Assembly: GCA_026196615.1 (NCBI GenBank)
Contig: JAPHSW010000125.1
Span: 1 to 34,536, forward strand
Source of the DNA: Gammaproteobacteria bacterium
GTDB taxonomy: Bacteria; Pseudomonadota; Gammaproteobacteria; GRL18
Reading direction: 5' to 3'
Length of the DNA stretch: 34,536 nt
The notes under the pieces are model-generated. The model made no database searches, was not told the DNA's origin, and saw nothing but the letters and a program-made list of their open reading frames with translations. A program made the position numbers and the translations under genes. Shown here in pieces: positions 22,975-32,589 of this stretch (its first letter is position 1; each line of letters begins with the position of its first letter).

Positions 22975-24909
22975 ATGACAATAAGCAAAAAGATTCATAT
23001 TCCTCTCATTTCAGTACTCCTAATAGGACTTATCGTTGTTTTTTTTGTTTCCATGGATGGCCTAACTAAGATTGAAGAAGATGTTTTTTCTAAGGAAGAA
23101 ACTAAATTGATTGATTTCTTCGCGCAAAAGTTTCAGGCAAAAAAAGATGTGGCGATAACTAATGCAATTAATGTTGCGCAAAATTTTTATGTGGTTTCTT
23201 CATTGGAGAAGAACGATCGTCAAATTGCTATAAATGGACTAAAAACAATTATTGATGACTTTAAAAATAATACTAAATTTAGAAACATTAAAATTCATAT
23301 CCATAATAAAGATATATTTAGCTTTGTCCGTTTGTGGAAACCGGATAAGCATGGTGATGATCTTAAAGGTTTTAGAAAAACAATTGTTGAAGTTAAGAAA
23401 ACTCAAAAACCATTAGCTGCTATTGAAGTTGGTCGAGCAGGTCTTGTACTTAGGGGATTATCACCTATCATGGCAAATGGTGCATATTTGGGAAGTGTTG
23501 AGTTTATGCAAGGTTTGAATTCAATCATTAGAGATGGCAAAAAGAAAAATATTAATATTGTTATTCTAATGAAAAAAGAATATATGAGTATTGCTACATT
23601 ACTCAAAAATAAACCAGAATTGAATCAAGATTATGTACTTGCTTCTAAGAAAGAAGATCTTGATCAAGAATTTTTTAATGAACTGCAAGGGCAAGACATT
23701 ACTCAAGCAGGTAATACAGACAACTATTTCTATACAAGTACACCGATTAAGGATTTTAAGGGAAATATTGTGGCTTATGCCATCACAGGTGAAAATCTTA
23801 AGACAGTTAAGGGAATAATAAATGAAACAAAATCAGCCTTAATCAATCAAGTGATTATTATGGTGGTTCTCGATTTGTTTATTTTATTCTTTTTGATATT
23901 CATTATTAATAAAACTGTTGTTAATCCTATCAAGCAATTAGAAGGTATAGCTAAAGATATTTCAGAAGGTGATGGTGACTTAAACAAACGATTGAATATT
24001 GAAACCAAAGATGAGATTGCAGATGTTGCGACTTATTTCAATAAATTTATTGAATCGGTTCAGATCATTGTCAAAGAGGTTCAAGCGGGTACCCAGAGTA
24101 CAAAAAAAACAATTATTGAGTTAAATTCAGTTTCTCAACAAATTGGCAAAGCCTCTATTCAAACCAATCAACATTTACAGGCATCGAGTAAGGAAATGAC
24201 GGAGGTCACAGAATATACCCAAATGTCAGCTGATGGAATTTCTGAAACTTTAACTCAAATCAGAGATGCCAATGATTTAATGGCTCAGGCTAATCAATCG
24301 ATGTCAACACTTAAAAATAAAGTGCAAAAGAATGTTAATTCTGAAACAGTCATTAGTCAAAAATTAAATGGTCTGTCAAATGATATTGAGAAAGTGAATG
24401 GTGTGCTGGATGTTATCAAATCAGTTGCTGAGCAGACTAATTTATTAGCGCTTAATGCTGCTATTGAAGCTGCCAGGGCAGGTGAACAGGGGAGAGGCTT
24501 TGCTGTTGTTGCTGATGAGGTTAGGAATCTTGCGGTTAGGACACAGGATTCACTAGAGGAAATCAACACCACTGTAACTGAAGTTATCAACCAAATTCAT
24601 GGAATCAATAGTGAAATGAAGGATGGCGTGGATGAATTATCCGAGCTAATGGATACATCAAACACAGTCTCTCAACAAATTACCAGCAATTCTGAAATAT
24701 TGGATACTTCAACTAAATCATTTGAAGACAACATGGAAAAGATACAACTAGTCTGCGGTAAAATAAAGAGTGTGGATGGCTATATTAATTCAAGTGAAGA
24801 TCTAAGTAATAACAATACATCACTTATTGAGTCTATGATCACTAGTTTTAATGAGACATCTGAACAGGTAGAAAAATTAAACCGAGCAATTAATCGCTTC
24901 AAAGTCTAA
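22975..24909 (+). CDS. Methyl-accepting chemotaxis protein with Cache-like sensor
   Basis: 644 residues. Membrane helix 1 at about 7-25, then a periplasmic ligand domain (about 30-290) that resembles a double Cache sensor ([34 protein letters not shown]). Membrane helix 2 is at about 294-316, followed by a HAMP domain (about 317-370) and a cytosolic signalling coiled coil. The tip [20 protein letters not shown] starts at Glu486, where CheA and CheW dock. An upstream in-frame TTG at 22963 has no usable ribosome site; ATG at 22975 with AGG four bases before it is preferred. The ligand is unknown; this sensor type is one I associate with sulfur-oxidising Campylobacterota as well. It is inserted between infA and the bpt-aat pair. 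Confidence 0.94.
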   Translation: MTISKKIHIPLISVLLIGLIVVFFVSMDGLTKIEEDVFSKEETKLIDFFAQKFQAKKDVAITNAINVAQNFYVVSSLEKNDRQIAINGLKTIIDDFKNNTKFRNIKIHIHNKDIFSFVRLWKPDKHGDDLKGFRKTIVEVKKTQKPLAAIEVGRAGLVLRGLSPIMANGAYLGSVEFMQGLNSIIRDGKKKNINIVILMKKEYMSIATLLKNKPELNQDYVLASKKEDLDQEFFNELQGQDITQAGNTDNYFYTSTPIKDFKGNIVAYAITGENLKTVKGIINETKSALINQVIIMVVLDLFILFFLIFIINKTVVNPIKQLEGIAKDISEGDGDLNKRLNIETKDEIADVATYFNKFIESVQIIVKEVQAGTQSTKKTIIELNSVSQQIGKASIQTNQHLQASSKEMTEVTEYTQMSADGISETLTQIRDANDLMAQANQSMSTLKNKVQKNVNSETVISQKLNGLSNDIEKVNGVLDVIKSVAEQTNLLALNAAIEAARAGEQGRGFAVVADEVRNLAVRTQDSLEEINTTVTEVINQIHGINSEMKDGVDELSELMDTSNTVSQQITSNSEILDTSTKSFEDNMEKIQLVCGKIKSVDGYINSSEDLSNNNTSLIESMITSFNETSEQVEKLNRAINRFKV

Positions 24910-24920
24910 TCATTAATCGG

Positions 24921-24963
24921 TTTGCTATTAAGATTAACCATCATGATTAATCTTAATAGCAAA
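24921..24963. repeat. Perfect 17-bp inverted repeat after the MCP gene
   Basis: TTTGCTATTAAGATTAA (24921-24937), a 9-base loop CCATCATGA, then the exact reverse complement (24947-24963). It begins 12 bases past the MCP stop, so it is well placed as a transcript end, but there is no T-run on either side. A terminator without a U-tract, an mRNA-stabilising hairpin, or a remnant of an inserted palindrome are all possible. Confidence 0.75.
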
Positions 24964-25121
24964 CAATATTCCGAATAAATCAATAAGAAAAGCCACACCT
25001 CAAGTTTATTTCCCTATTATTTATCAATGTATAAGCGGTATCATATTGAGATATTATTAGAGAGTTCAAATCTATATGAAAGGTTTTTTATAGAAGAAAA
25101 TAATACTGCCGGGCTTTGAGC

Positions 25122-25355
25122 TTAAGCAGTTTTGGAGTGTTTCCAGGCAATTTGTGCCCAGGAGACATAAGGTTTTGAAGAGGTTTCAACAATGACGATA
25201 TCCATGCCGATTAATTGAGCTAGTATCTCAATATCAGGCTCTGACAGCTGCTCTTTGAGCAGCTCTAATTGTGCCGTATTCACATAAAGCAGGTTAGGTC
25301 TGAAACCATGAGCCTGTTCGTATGAAAGAGTTAATCGATTAACTTTACTGAGCAT
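25122..25355 (-). CDS. 77-residue protein of unknown function
   Basis: A small soluble protein: MLSKVNRLTLSYEQAHGFRP at the start, a strand/helix pattern (NLLYVNTAQLELLKEQL, DIEILAQLIGMDIVIVETSS) and an ending rich in Trp and Lys. It has no cysteine and no membrane helix. The pattern of an exposed N-terminal helix followed by LLYVN and MDIVIVE resembles small conserved hypothetical proteins of sulfur-oxidising gammaproteobacteria, as I recall, but I cannot name a family. ATG at 25355 is preceded by CAGG. It lies 228 bases upstream of the bpt start side on the same strand and is probably transcribed alone. Confidence 0.6.
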   Translation of the reverse strand: MLSKVNRLTLSYEQAHGFRPNLLYVNTAQLELLKEQLSEPDIEILAQLIGMDIVIVETSSKPYVSWAQIAWKHSKTA

Positions 25356-25583
25356 AATTTGCCTGATCTGGTTATTTTTCAGGATTAGAAATAATTATTG
25401 TGATTAAACTTATTATCGTCCCCATAGAAATAAGCTTTAGTCATTTTCTTTAAAAATTTAAAAAAATAGTATATTAAATCATGAACTTATGTGAATTTTT
25501 GTCAAAAACTGCAACCATAACAAGAACTTGTTGAATGTTTCTAAAGTAATACCCAAGCTGGTTCAAAATTAAAGGGGTTTTAT

Positions 25584-26327
25584 TTATAGAAGGCCGGGAG
25601 GAACATCATGCCAGAGATGATTGTAATAATATTCTAGCGGTTGGTAATTGTCTTTATAACTCATTTTTCCACAGTTTTTAATCCAGTAGCCAAGATACAG
25701 CCATTTTAGACCGCGACGTTGTGCTTCTTCTATTTGCCATAAAATTGAGAAAACACCAGGACTTTGTTTCTGGTAATCAGGTGATGGATCAAAAAAAGTA
25801 TATACAGCTGAAAGTCCATCTTCGACGATATCTGTGACGGCAACGCCCATTGGCTTATTATGATCCCTAAATTCAAAAAAAACAGTATGACTCCATTGGG
25901 AAGTGAGAAAGTCCAAGTATTTGTCATTGGCTGGTTCATCCATGCCGCCACCAGGATGTCTTGAGGTGACATAGTTTGAATACAGCTGATATTGAGCTTC
26001 GTCATAAACGGGTTGTTTGGCTGCAACTGTTATAGTTTTATTTTTATTTCGGCAACGTTTTTGAGAACGACTTAATTCAAATTTTTGAACATTCAATCGA
26101 ACAGGAATACAGTCATGGCATTTTTTGCAATAGGGCGTGTAGACATAGCTACCACTGCGACGAAATCCTTGTGTAATAAGTTCAGAATAAATTTCTGCAG
26201 TCATTTCTTTTTCTGGATCGACAAACAGGCTATTGGCCTGACGATCAGGTAGATAGCTGCAATCATGCTCAGCAGAAAGATATAGGTTTATTGGTTTTTG
26301 CAGGAATTTATGTTCCATATTAGACAT
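25584..26327 (-). CDS. bpt: Aspartate/glutamate leucyltransferase (Bpt)
   Basis: 247 residues of the ATE1/Bpt family. It shows the N-terminal DCSYLPDRQANSLFVDPE, the cysteine cluster YCKKCHDCIPVR, the RHPGGGMDEP loop and the GNAT-like C-terminal WLYLGYWI..CGKMSYK. In bacteria the enzyme transfers Leu from tRNA to proteins starting with Asp or Glu, creating an N-degron for ClpS and ClpAP. The aat gene lies 55 bases upstream on the same strand, the usual pair. The start is ATG at 26327; a second ATG three codons in (26318) is also possible. Older annotation calls such genes ate (arginyltransferase). Confidence 0.94.
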   Translation of the reverse strand: MSNMEHKFLQKPINLYLSAEHDCSYLPDRQANSLFVDPEKEMTAEIYSELITQGFRRSGSYVYTPYCKKCHDCIPVRLNVQKFELSRSQKRCRNKNKTITVAAKQPVYDEAQYQLYSNYVTSRHPGGGMDEPANDKYLDFLTSQWSHTVFFEFRDHNKPMGVAVTDIVEDGLSAVYTFFDPSPDYQKQSPGVFSILWQIEEAQRRGLKWLYLGYWIKNCGKMSYKDNYQPLEYYYNHLWHDVPPGLL

Positions 26328-26382
26328 TTATATTATCCGAGCGCTTTCGTCCGAGAATCATATCTGAAAAATTATTTGCCAA

Positions 26383-27054
26383 TCACTGAGTGTATTGTTT
26401 TATTAATTTAAGAAATTGCTTCCTTGGAATTTCTTCTGCTCCCAGGCTCAACAAATGATCGGTTGTTACCTGACAATCTATTAAAGCATAGTCGCTCTTT
26501 TTCAATTCGTCTAGCAAATGAACAAAGGCAATTTTGGAGGCATTTGTTTGATGTGAAAACATGGATTCTCCAAAAAAAACTTTTCCAAGAGCTAAACCAT
26601 ATAAGCCTCCAACCAATTTATCTCCTAACCAGCATTCAGCACTTTGAGCGATACCTAGTTGATGTAAATGAAGGTAAGCTTGCTGCATATCATCAGTGAT
26701 CCAGGTGCCATCTTGATCTTTTCGAGGTGTCTCTGCACAGGAATATATGACTTGCTCAAAAGCTTGATTCATTGTTGTTTTGAAAATATTTTTACGAATT
26801 GCTTTCTTTAAACTTTTTGAAACATGCAATTTTTCTGGAAACAAAACTGCTCTTGGGTTTGGACTCCACCATAAAATGGGTTGGCCATGACTGTACCAGG
26901 GGAATATCCCATTTAGGTAAGCACTTATGATGCGTTTAGGAGACAAATCACCTCCTACTGCTAATAAACCGTCAGGTTCTGTTAGAGCATTGTCCGGATT
27001 GGGAAAAATGTAATTACTATCATCGGGATCAAGCCAGATAGGGTATTGATTCAT
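26383..27054 (-). CDS. aat: Leucyl/phenylalanyl-tRNA-protein transferase (Aat)
   Basis: 223 residues, standard length. Family motifs include FPNPDNAL.EPDGLLAVGGDL near the N-terminus, GIFPWY, WWSPNPRAVLFP, and VGGLYGLALGKVFFGESMFS in the acyltransferase core. It adds Leu or Phe to proteins with N-terminal Lys or Arg, marking them for ClpS-ClpAP. With bpt downstream, clpS and clpA within 8 kb, the full pathway except ClpP is encoded here. No strong ribosome site precedes the ATG at 27054. Confidence 0.96.
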   Translation of the reverse strand: MNQYPIWLDPDDSNYIFPNPDNALTEPDGLLAVGGDLSPKRIISAYLNGIFPWYSHGQPILWWSPNPRAVLFPEKLHVSKSLKKAIRKNIFKTTMNQAFEQVIYSCAETPRKDQDGTWITDDMQQAYLHLHQLGIAQSAECWLGDKLVGGLYGLALGKVFFGESMFSHQTNASKIAFVHLLDELKKSDYALIDCQVTTDHLLSLGAEEIPRKQFLKLIKQYTQ

Positions 27055-27304
27055 ATATGTTGAATGTCTTAATTTTAATTTAACTTAAATATAATCTACT
27101 TGAAAATTTGGGTTTCAACAAGTGTATTTACTGCACTGACCAACCGTCATATTAAGATCTATAAATCTGTGAAACTATTCATCTTATTTTAGATATAAAA
27201 TTGTATTAATTTTAGTTTTCTAAAACCTGTCATGTTCAATCAGATGGGGTATAGCATCGTGATGATTGATGAATTAAAATCAATACTCATTCTCAGGAGT
27301 TTTA

Positions 27305-27946
27305 ATGTCTGATTTAATAATTAATAAGCTGAATTTATCGTCTATATCTCCTAATTTTAGTCAATCATTTGATTTTTCCATTCCTTCGGGTACTTGTATG
27401 GGGCTCACTGGTCCATCAGGCATAGGAAAATCAGTTTTGTTAAAGGCTTTGGCTGATATGTTACCGCATCAAGGTGAAATTTTTCTTGGAGATATTGAGT
27501 CTCAAATGATTCCACCCCAGCAGTGGAGAAAAAAAGTGGCATTATTACCAGCAGAAAGTCAGTGGTGGTTCGACATGGTTGGTGAACATTTTCAAACCTT
27601 TAATGAAGAATTATTTGCCCATTTGGGGTTTAAAAAAGAAGTTCTGCAATGGCAGATCAGTCATTTATCCAGTGGTGAAAAACAAAGGCTGGCTTGTATT
27701 CGAGTTTTAATGAACGAGCCAGAGGCATTATTATTGGATGAACCAACTGCAAACCTGGACCCTCATAATCGTATTCAACTTGAAGAGCTTATTAAAGATT
27801 ATCAAAGTGAACATCAAATCCCAGTGGTATGGATCAGTCATGATAAAGAGCAACTAAATCGAGTCTGCCAACAAGTACTGACACTCAATAATAATCATTA
27901 CAAGGTGAATAAAATAAGCCTGGAACAAGAGGGTGCTATGATATGA
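27305..27946 (+). CDS. fetA: FetA-type ABC transporter ATPase
   Basis: 213 residues, a single ABC domain. Walker A GPSGIGKS is at 36-43, the signature LSSGEKQR at 121-128, Walker B LLLDEPT at 142-148 and the switch histidine in WISHDK. The short length, and its partner of the FetB/YbbM type, identify it as the ATPase of a two-component exporter linked in E. coli to iron export and oxidative-stress resistance. AGGAG sits 5-6 bases before the ATG. It overlaps fetB by 4 bases (ATGA), so the pair is translationally coupled. Confidence 0.87.
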   Translation: MSDLIINKLNLSSISPNFSQSFDFSIPSGTCMGLTGPSGIGKSVLLKALADMLPHQGEIFLGDIESQMIPPQQWRKKVALLPAESQWWFDMVGEHFQTFNEELFAHLGFKKEVLQWQISHLSSGEKQRLACIRVLMNEPEALLLDEPTANLDPHNRIQLEELIKDYQSEHQIPVVWISHDKEQLNRVCQQVLTLNNNHYKVNKISLEQEGAMI

Positions 27947-28737
27947 TTCATTTGACACCCTGGGACCTGGTCATTGCTTCGAGCATGATTATTCTTCTTG
28001 CCATTACCAGTTTATTGCTGCAACTTAATATTTCCAAACAACTCATTATTGCAGCAATTCGTAATGTGGTTCAATTACTACTGGTTGGTTATATTCTTAA
28101 ACTGATCTTTAATAGCAATAATTTATATTTGTTGGCGACTATTGCGACAATTATGCTTTTAGTGGCTGGGTTTGAAATTAACTCCAGACAAAAATACCCC
28201 TTAAAACGTTGGGTCGGATTTAGAATTGGTACAAGTGCATTGTTCATTTCATCCTTTGCTATGGCCTTATTAAGCCTTATGGTCATTGTTGCACCGACTC
28301 CCTGGTATTCACCTCAGTATGCCATTCCACTATTGGGGATGTTATTAGGTAATACAATGAATGGTATTTCTTTGGGAATGGATAAACTGAATCAAAGCGT
28401 TTATCAACAACGACTGGTGATTGAACAGAGGCTCATGCTTGGGCAAAGTTATCAGGAAGCCATTCATGAAATACGTTCAGAAAGCATTCGTACTGGTATG
28501 ATCCCAATTATTAACTCCATGGCAATTGCTGGTCTGGTCAGTTTACCAGGAATGATGACAGGTCAAATTCTTTCAGGCACACCACCCATCGAAGCTGTAA
28601 AATATCAAATATTGATCTTTTTTCTTATTGCAGCGGGAACAGGTTTTGGTATTATGCTAGCTGTTTGGATGATTGCTAAACGTTTGTTTGATGACAGGCA
28701 AAGACTTAATCTTGATATTTTACAGATTAAGCGTTGA
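27943..28737 (+). CDS. fetB: FetB-type ABC transporter permease
   Basis: 264 residues with about six or seven membrane helices. Family features include ITSLLLQLNISKQLIIAAIRN and VQLLLVGYIL near the start, PLLGMLLGNTMNGISLGMD in the middle, and the loop RSESIRTGMIPIINSMAIAG..SLPGMMTGQILSG, the most conserved part of the YbbM/FetB/DUF family. It forms the membrane channel of the exporter with FetA. No regulator is adjacent; the substrate (iron or another metal) is inferred from the E. coli pair. Confidence 0.88.
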   Translation: MIHLTPWDLVIASSMIILLAITSLLLQLNISKQLIIAAIRNVVQLLLVGYILKLIFNSNNLYLLATIATIMLLVAGFEINSRQKYPLKRWVGFRIGTSALFISSFAMALLSLMVIVAPTPWYSPQYAIPLLGMLLGNTMNGISLGMDKLNQSVYQQRLVIEQRLMLGQSYQEAIHEIRSESIRTGMIPIINSMAIAGLVSLPGMMTGQILSGTPPIEAVKYQILIFFLIAAGTGFGIMLAVWMIAKRLFDDRQRLNLDILQIKR

Positions 28738-28928
28738 AAGAATATGGTGAAGTTGTTAAAAGGTGTTAAAACTCTTTGCCAATGGTGCCACGATTTAAAA
28801 ATGTGTTGTTTTCATTATTATTAGGGTATCTGATCTCACTGTCAAAGAGATTATTTATTTCTTAGTTATGCCCCAACTAATTTCTATTGATAAAAGGTAT
28901 CTCTCTATTTTAAAGAAGGTGTCTTTAA

Positions 28929-30122
28929 CTAACGAGTTAATTCAGCATGAACTGCAGCAAAAGCAGCAATGGCTTTATCCAGATCATCTCTACTATGTGC
29001 TGCTGATATTTGAGTTCTTATTCTTGCCTTACCTTTTGGTACGACAGGAAAGAAAAAGCCAATGGCGTAAATGCCATGCGTCAGTAGCTTTTGTGACATT
29101 TCCTGAGCGAGTTTTGCATCACCCAACATGACTGGAACGATAGGGTGATCGCCTGGTGCAATATCAAAACCAGCCTGTTTCATTCCATCTCGAAAATATT
29201 GCGTGTTTGCTTCTAAGCAATCACGTAATTCTGTAGAGTGAGTGAGCATGTCAAGAACTTTGAGTGTGGCGGCACAGATAGAAGGGGCTAATGTATTTGA
29301 AAATAAATAGGGACGGGAGCGTTGGCGTAGCATGTCTATGATTTCTTTTCGACCTGAAGTATAGCCTCCAGATGCACCACCTAATGCTTTCCCAAACGTG
29401 CCTGTGATAATATCAACTCGATCCATGACGTTATGATATTCATGGATGCCACGGCCGGTTTTACCCATAAAGCCAACCGCATGACAATCGTCATGATGAA
29501 CCATGGCATCGTACTGATCTGCTAAATCACATATTTTATCTAATTGGGCAATGGTTCCATCCATAGAAAATACACCATCGGTGGTAATTAAAATTCTTCG
29601 TGCACCAGCTGCTTTTGCCTCTTTTAATTTGTCTTCAAGATCAGACATATTATTATTTTTATAACGATAGCGTGCTGCTTTACATAAGCGAACCCCATCT
29701 ATAATAGATGCATGGTTAAGTTCATCGGAAATAATTGCATCTTCTTTGCTTAGTATGGTCTCAAATAAGCCAGTATTTGCATCAAAGCAAGCGGCGTATA
29801 GAATAGTATCTTCCATTGCAAGAAAGTCAGTCACTTTATCTTCAAGTGTTTTATGGATGGTTTGTGTTCCACAAATAAAGCGTACAGAAGAAAGACCAAA
29901 ACCCCAGTGATCATAACTGTCTTTTGCTGCTTGAATCACTTGAGGATTATTCGCAAGTCCGAGATAATTATTTGCACACATATTAATGACTTCACTGCCA
30001 TCTGACAACGTGATGGCATTTTTCTGGTCAGAAGCAATAACTCTCTCTTTTTTCCAAAGACCTGCTGCTTTGATTTCAGCTAGTTCATTGGTCAGACTTT
30101 CTTTTGCACTTTTAAAACTCAT
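28929..30122 (-). CDS. kbl: Glycine C-acetyltransferase (2-amino-3-ketobutyrate CoA ligase)
   Basis: 397 residues, a PLP enzyme of the alpha-oxoamine synthase family, the same length as E. coli Kbl. Signature features include [29 protein letters not shown], the [15 protein letters not shown] segment and the PLP lysine in [10 protein letters not shown] (Lys245). It splits 2-amino-3-ketobutyrate with CoA to glycine and acetyl-CoA. It lies 27 bases after tdh, which makes the ketobutyrate. AGGAC precedes the ATG. An imperfectly placed small hairpin (TTAACT AACG AGTTAA, 28925-28940) overlaps the stop. Confidence 0.97.
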   Translation of the reverse strand: MSFKSAKESLTNELAEIKAAGLWKKERVIASDQKNAITLSDGSEVINMCANNYLGLANNPQVIQAAKDSYDHWGFGLSSVRFICGTQTIHKTLEDKVTDFLAMEDTILYAACFDANTGLFETILSKEDAIISDELNHASIIDGVRLCKAARYRYKNNNMSDLEDKLKEAKAAGARRILITTDGVFSMDGTIAQLDKICDLADQYDAMVHHDDCHAVGFMGKTGRGIHEYHNVMDRVDIITGTFGKALGGASGGYTSGRKEIIDMLRQRSRPYLFSNTLAPSICAATLKVLDMLTHSTELRDCLEANTQYFRDGMKQAGFDIAPGDHPIVPVMLGDAKLAQEMSQKLLTHGIYAIGFFFPVVPKGKARIRTQISAAHSRDDLDKAIAAFAAVHAELTR

Positions 30123-30149
30123 ATTTCATGTCCTGTTTTCTATCGCTGA

Positions 30150-31208
30150 TTAATCCCAGTTAAGTATGACTTTGCCGGATTCTCCTGAACGCATGACATC
30201 AAAGCCTTTTTGGAAATCACTATAGTGATATCGATGAGTGATAATTTTTTCCAAAGGGATGCCACTTTGTACCATCATGGTGCCTTTATACCAGGTTTCA
30301 AAAATTTCACGACCATAGATTCCTTTGATATAGAGTCCTTTAAAAACCACTTGATCCCAGTCGATTCCAGTTCCTTCAGGCATAATGGCCAGCATGGCTA
30401 TTTTTCCACCATTGATCATATTACTTAACATGTCTCTGAATGCATGGGGTGAACCGGACATTTCCATTCCAACATCAAAGCCTTCTAAAATGCCAAGGTT
30501 ACGCATAAAGCTTTTGGTTATTTTACTGTTATTGACATTTAAAGGAATGGCCTTTGGGACAATTTTTTTGACTAAATCCAGCCGATATTGATTTAGGTCA
30601 GTAATAACAATATTTCGTGCACCACTGTGAGCTGCCACCATAGCAGCCATAATCCCAATGGGACCTGCTCCTGTGATTAATACATCTTCACCAACCATGT
30701 TAAATGAAAGCGCTGTGTGAACGGCATTGCCGTATGGATCAAAACAGGCTAGAACGTCCGTTGGAATTTTACAGTTTGGACGATAGATATTTTTAGCCGG
30801 AATCGATAAGTATTCAGCAAAACAACCGGTTCGATTAACGCCAATGCCAATGGTATTCGGACATAGGTGACGACGACCTGCAAGACAGTTTCGGCAGCGT
30901 TCACAGACAATATGACCTTCACCTGAAACAATGTCACCCACTGATAACTCGCTAACATTTGTACCAAGTTCAACAATCTCACCTGCGAATTCATGACCAA
31001 TTGTCATAGGAACAGGAATTGTTTTTTGTGCCCAGGCATCCCAATTATAAATATGGACATCCGTACCACAAATAGCAGTTTTTTGTATTTTAACTAAAAC
31101 GTCATTATTGCCCACCTCTGGAATAGGGACTTCATCCAGCCATAAGCCTTCTTTTGCGTGTTTTTTTACAAGTGCTTTCATTGTTTTCATTGTCATACTC
31201 TGAGCCAT
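30150..31208 (-). CDS. tdh: L-threonine 3-dehydrogenase
   Basis: 352 residues as called, a zinc-dependent medium-chain dehydrogenase. The catalytic zinc site includes Cys48 (ICGTDVH) and GHE (71-73). Structural zinc cysteines are 102, 105, 108 and 116 ([16 protein letters not shown]). The NAD-binding loop is [12 protein letters not shown], and the C-terminal [11 protein letters not shown] matches E. coli Tdh. It oxidises threonine to 2-amino-3-ketobutyrate for Kbl. Four in-frame ATGs crowd the start (31208, 31196, 31190, 31181), none with a ribosome site. The last one (343 residues, [12 protein letters not shown]) aligns with the E. coli start and may be the real one. Confidence 0.97.
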   Translation of the reverse strand: MAQSMTMKTMKALVKKHAKEGLWLDEVPIPEVGNNDVLVKIQKTAICGTDVHIYNWDAWAQKTIPVPMTIGHEFAGEIVELGTNVSELSVGDIVSGEGHIVCERCRNCLAGRRHLCPNTIGIGVNRTGCFAEYLSIPAKNIYRPNCKIPTDVLACFDPYGNAVHTALSFNMVGEDVLITGAGPIGIMAAMVAAHSGARNIVITDLNQYRLDLVKKIVPKAIPLNVNNSKITKSFMRNLGILEGFDVGMEMSGSPHAFRDMLSNMINGGKIAMLAIMPEGTGIDWDQVVFKGLYIKGIYGREIFETWYKGTMMVQSGIPLEKIITHRYHYSDFQKGFDVMRSGESGKVILNWD

Positions 31209-31253
31209 TGGGGTAATGGTATAGTGTCTGGATTATTTGAATCTATTTATTTT

Positions 31254-31284
31254 AACTGTTTTATTCTGTTTTCACAGTTTTTTT
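31254..31284 (+). terminator. Terminator-like hairpin in the SLAC1 leader
   Basis: AACTGT (31254-31259) pairs with ACAGTT (31274-31279), followed by a run of T. A competing inner hairpin CTGT/ACAG (31266-31269 and 31274-31277) shares the right arm. The stem is short. It lies about 110 bases before the SLAC1-type gene and could be an attenuator or chance. Confidence 0.3.
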
Positions 31285-31394
31285 ATTTTATACGAAATAG
31301 TCATCTGGTGATAAAGTCACTTACTTCGCTTATGATTCCTTCTATGATTCACTACTAGTTCAATGTCCAGGTAAGAATATTCAGGAGTTTTCAG

Positions 31395-32354
31395 ATGTCA
31401 CAGGTTCAATCAAGACTGGCGTATTTTCCAGTATCGTTTTTCTCATCGGTAATGGGAATGGCAGGTTTTAGTATCGCTATTGATAAAGCAGAATCAATCT
31501 ATAAGCTTGAACCAAAAGTTTCTGTAGTGCTTTCAGTCGTGACATTAATTCTTTTTTTATCTCTATTGATGATTTATATGGCAAAAGTGTTAAAAGAAAA
31601 AAATGCCGTGATTCAGGAATTACATCATCCAATTAAAATAAGCTTTTTTCCAACGATATCTATCAGTTTGCTATTGCTTTCCATTTGTATGTTACACATT
31701 AATACTGAAATTTCCAGAGTGCTTTGGCTGATAGGGAGTAGTTTACATCTTATTTTTACTCTCTATGTGATGAATGCCTGGATTAATCATGATCATTTTA
31801 ATATTAATCATATGAATCCTGCCTGGTTTATTCCCATTGTAGGTAATATTTTAGTACCGATTGCTGGTGTTCCATTAGGCTATTCAGATATTTCCTGGTT
31901 CTTTTTTAGTGTGGGTATTATTTTCTGGCCTGTATTGTTGACCATTATTTATTATCGAGTTATTTTTCATCCTGCACTGCCTGAAAAATTGATTCCTACT
32001 TTTTTTATTCTTATTGCACCACCTGCTGTGGGGTTTTTATCCTATGTTCAATTAAATGGTGAGCTGGATAATTTTGCTAGAGTACTTTATTTTTCGGCTC
32101 TTTTTTTTACTTTACTGATTTTTACTAAATTTCGACAGTTTTCAAAACTAAAATTTTTCCTTTCATGGTGGGCTTATTCATTTCCATTAGCGGCTGTGAG
32201 TCTTGCAAGCATGCGCATGTTTCAACTAACTCAAAATGATGTCTACTCATTTTTGTCTATTATCTTATTGATGATTTTGACTGCTTTCATCAGTATGTTA
32301 ATAATTAAAACATTTAACGCTATTTTTGATAAACAAATTTGTGTTGAAGAATAA
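31395..32354 (+). CDS. SLAC1/TehA-type anion channel (TDT family)
   Basis: 319 residues with about ten membrane helices and short loops. The N-terminal LAYFPVSFFSSVMGMAGFSIA, the repeated hairpins, and the MNPAWFIPIVGNILVPIAG segment (with its conserved WFIPxVG motif) are characteristic of bacterial SLAC1/TehA proteins. Relatives conduct small anions such as chloride, nitrate or sulfite, or organic acids, or confer tellurite resistance; the ion here is unknown. ATG at 31395 has AGGAG at 31383-31387. It sits between tdh-kbl (divergent) and sdaA (same strand, 235-base gap). Confidence 0.88.
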   Translation: MSQVQSRLAYFPVSFFSSVMGMAGFSIAIDKAESIYKLEPKVSVVLSVVTLILFLSLLMIYMAKVLKEKNAVIQELHHPIKISFFPTISISLLLLSICMLHINTEISRVLWLIGSSLHLIFTLYVMNAWINHDHFNINHMNPAWFIPIVGNILVPIAGVPLGYSDISWFFFSVGIIFWPVLLTIIYYRVIFHPALPEKLIPTFFILIAPPAVGFLSYVQLNGELDNFARVLYFSALFFTLLIFTKFRQFSKLKFFLSWWAYSFPLAAVSLASMRMFQLTQNDVYSFLSIILLMILTAFISMLIIKTFNAIFDKQICVEE

Positions 32355-32589
32355 TTATTAATTCCCTTTCATTGAAGAACTCTATTACTAATAATCTTAA
32401 TATCAATAAGGTTATTAAAAATGCAACAGAATCATTAGAAAGAAATCTACATTAAAGCGTTGTCTGTCAGGTGTTTTAGTGTAGTAAGATTGATCCCTTA
32501 AATATGAGAATTTCTTAGAAAAAATGTTACATGTTTTTTTTAAATAATATAGGATAATGACATCATTAAGTAATTAATAAGAAACCTCT

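Noticed and set aside
28868-29131. 87-codon plus-strand ORF at the end of kbl
   Set aside because: It mostly lies antisense to the conserved C-terminal part of kbl, has no ribosome site and no recognisable motif.
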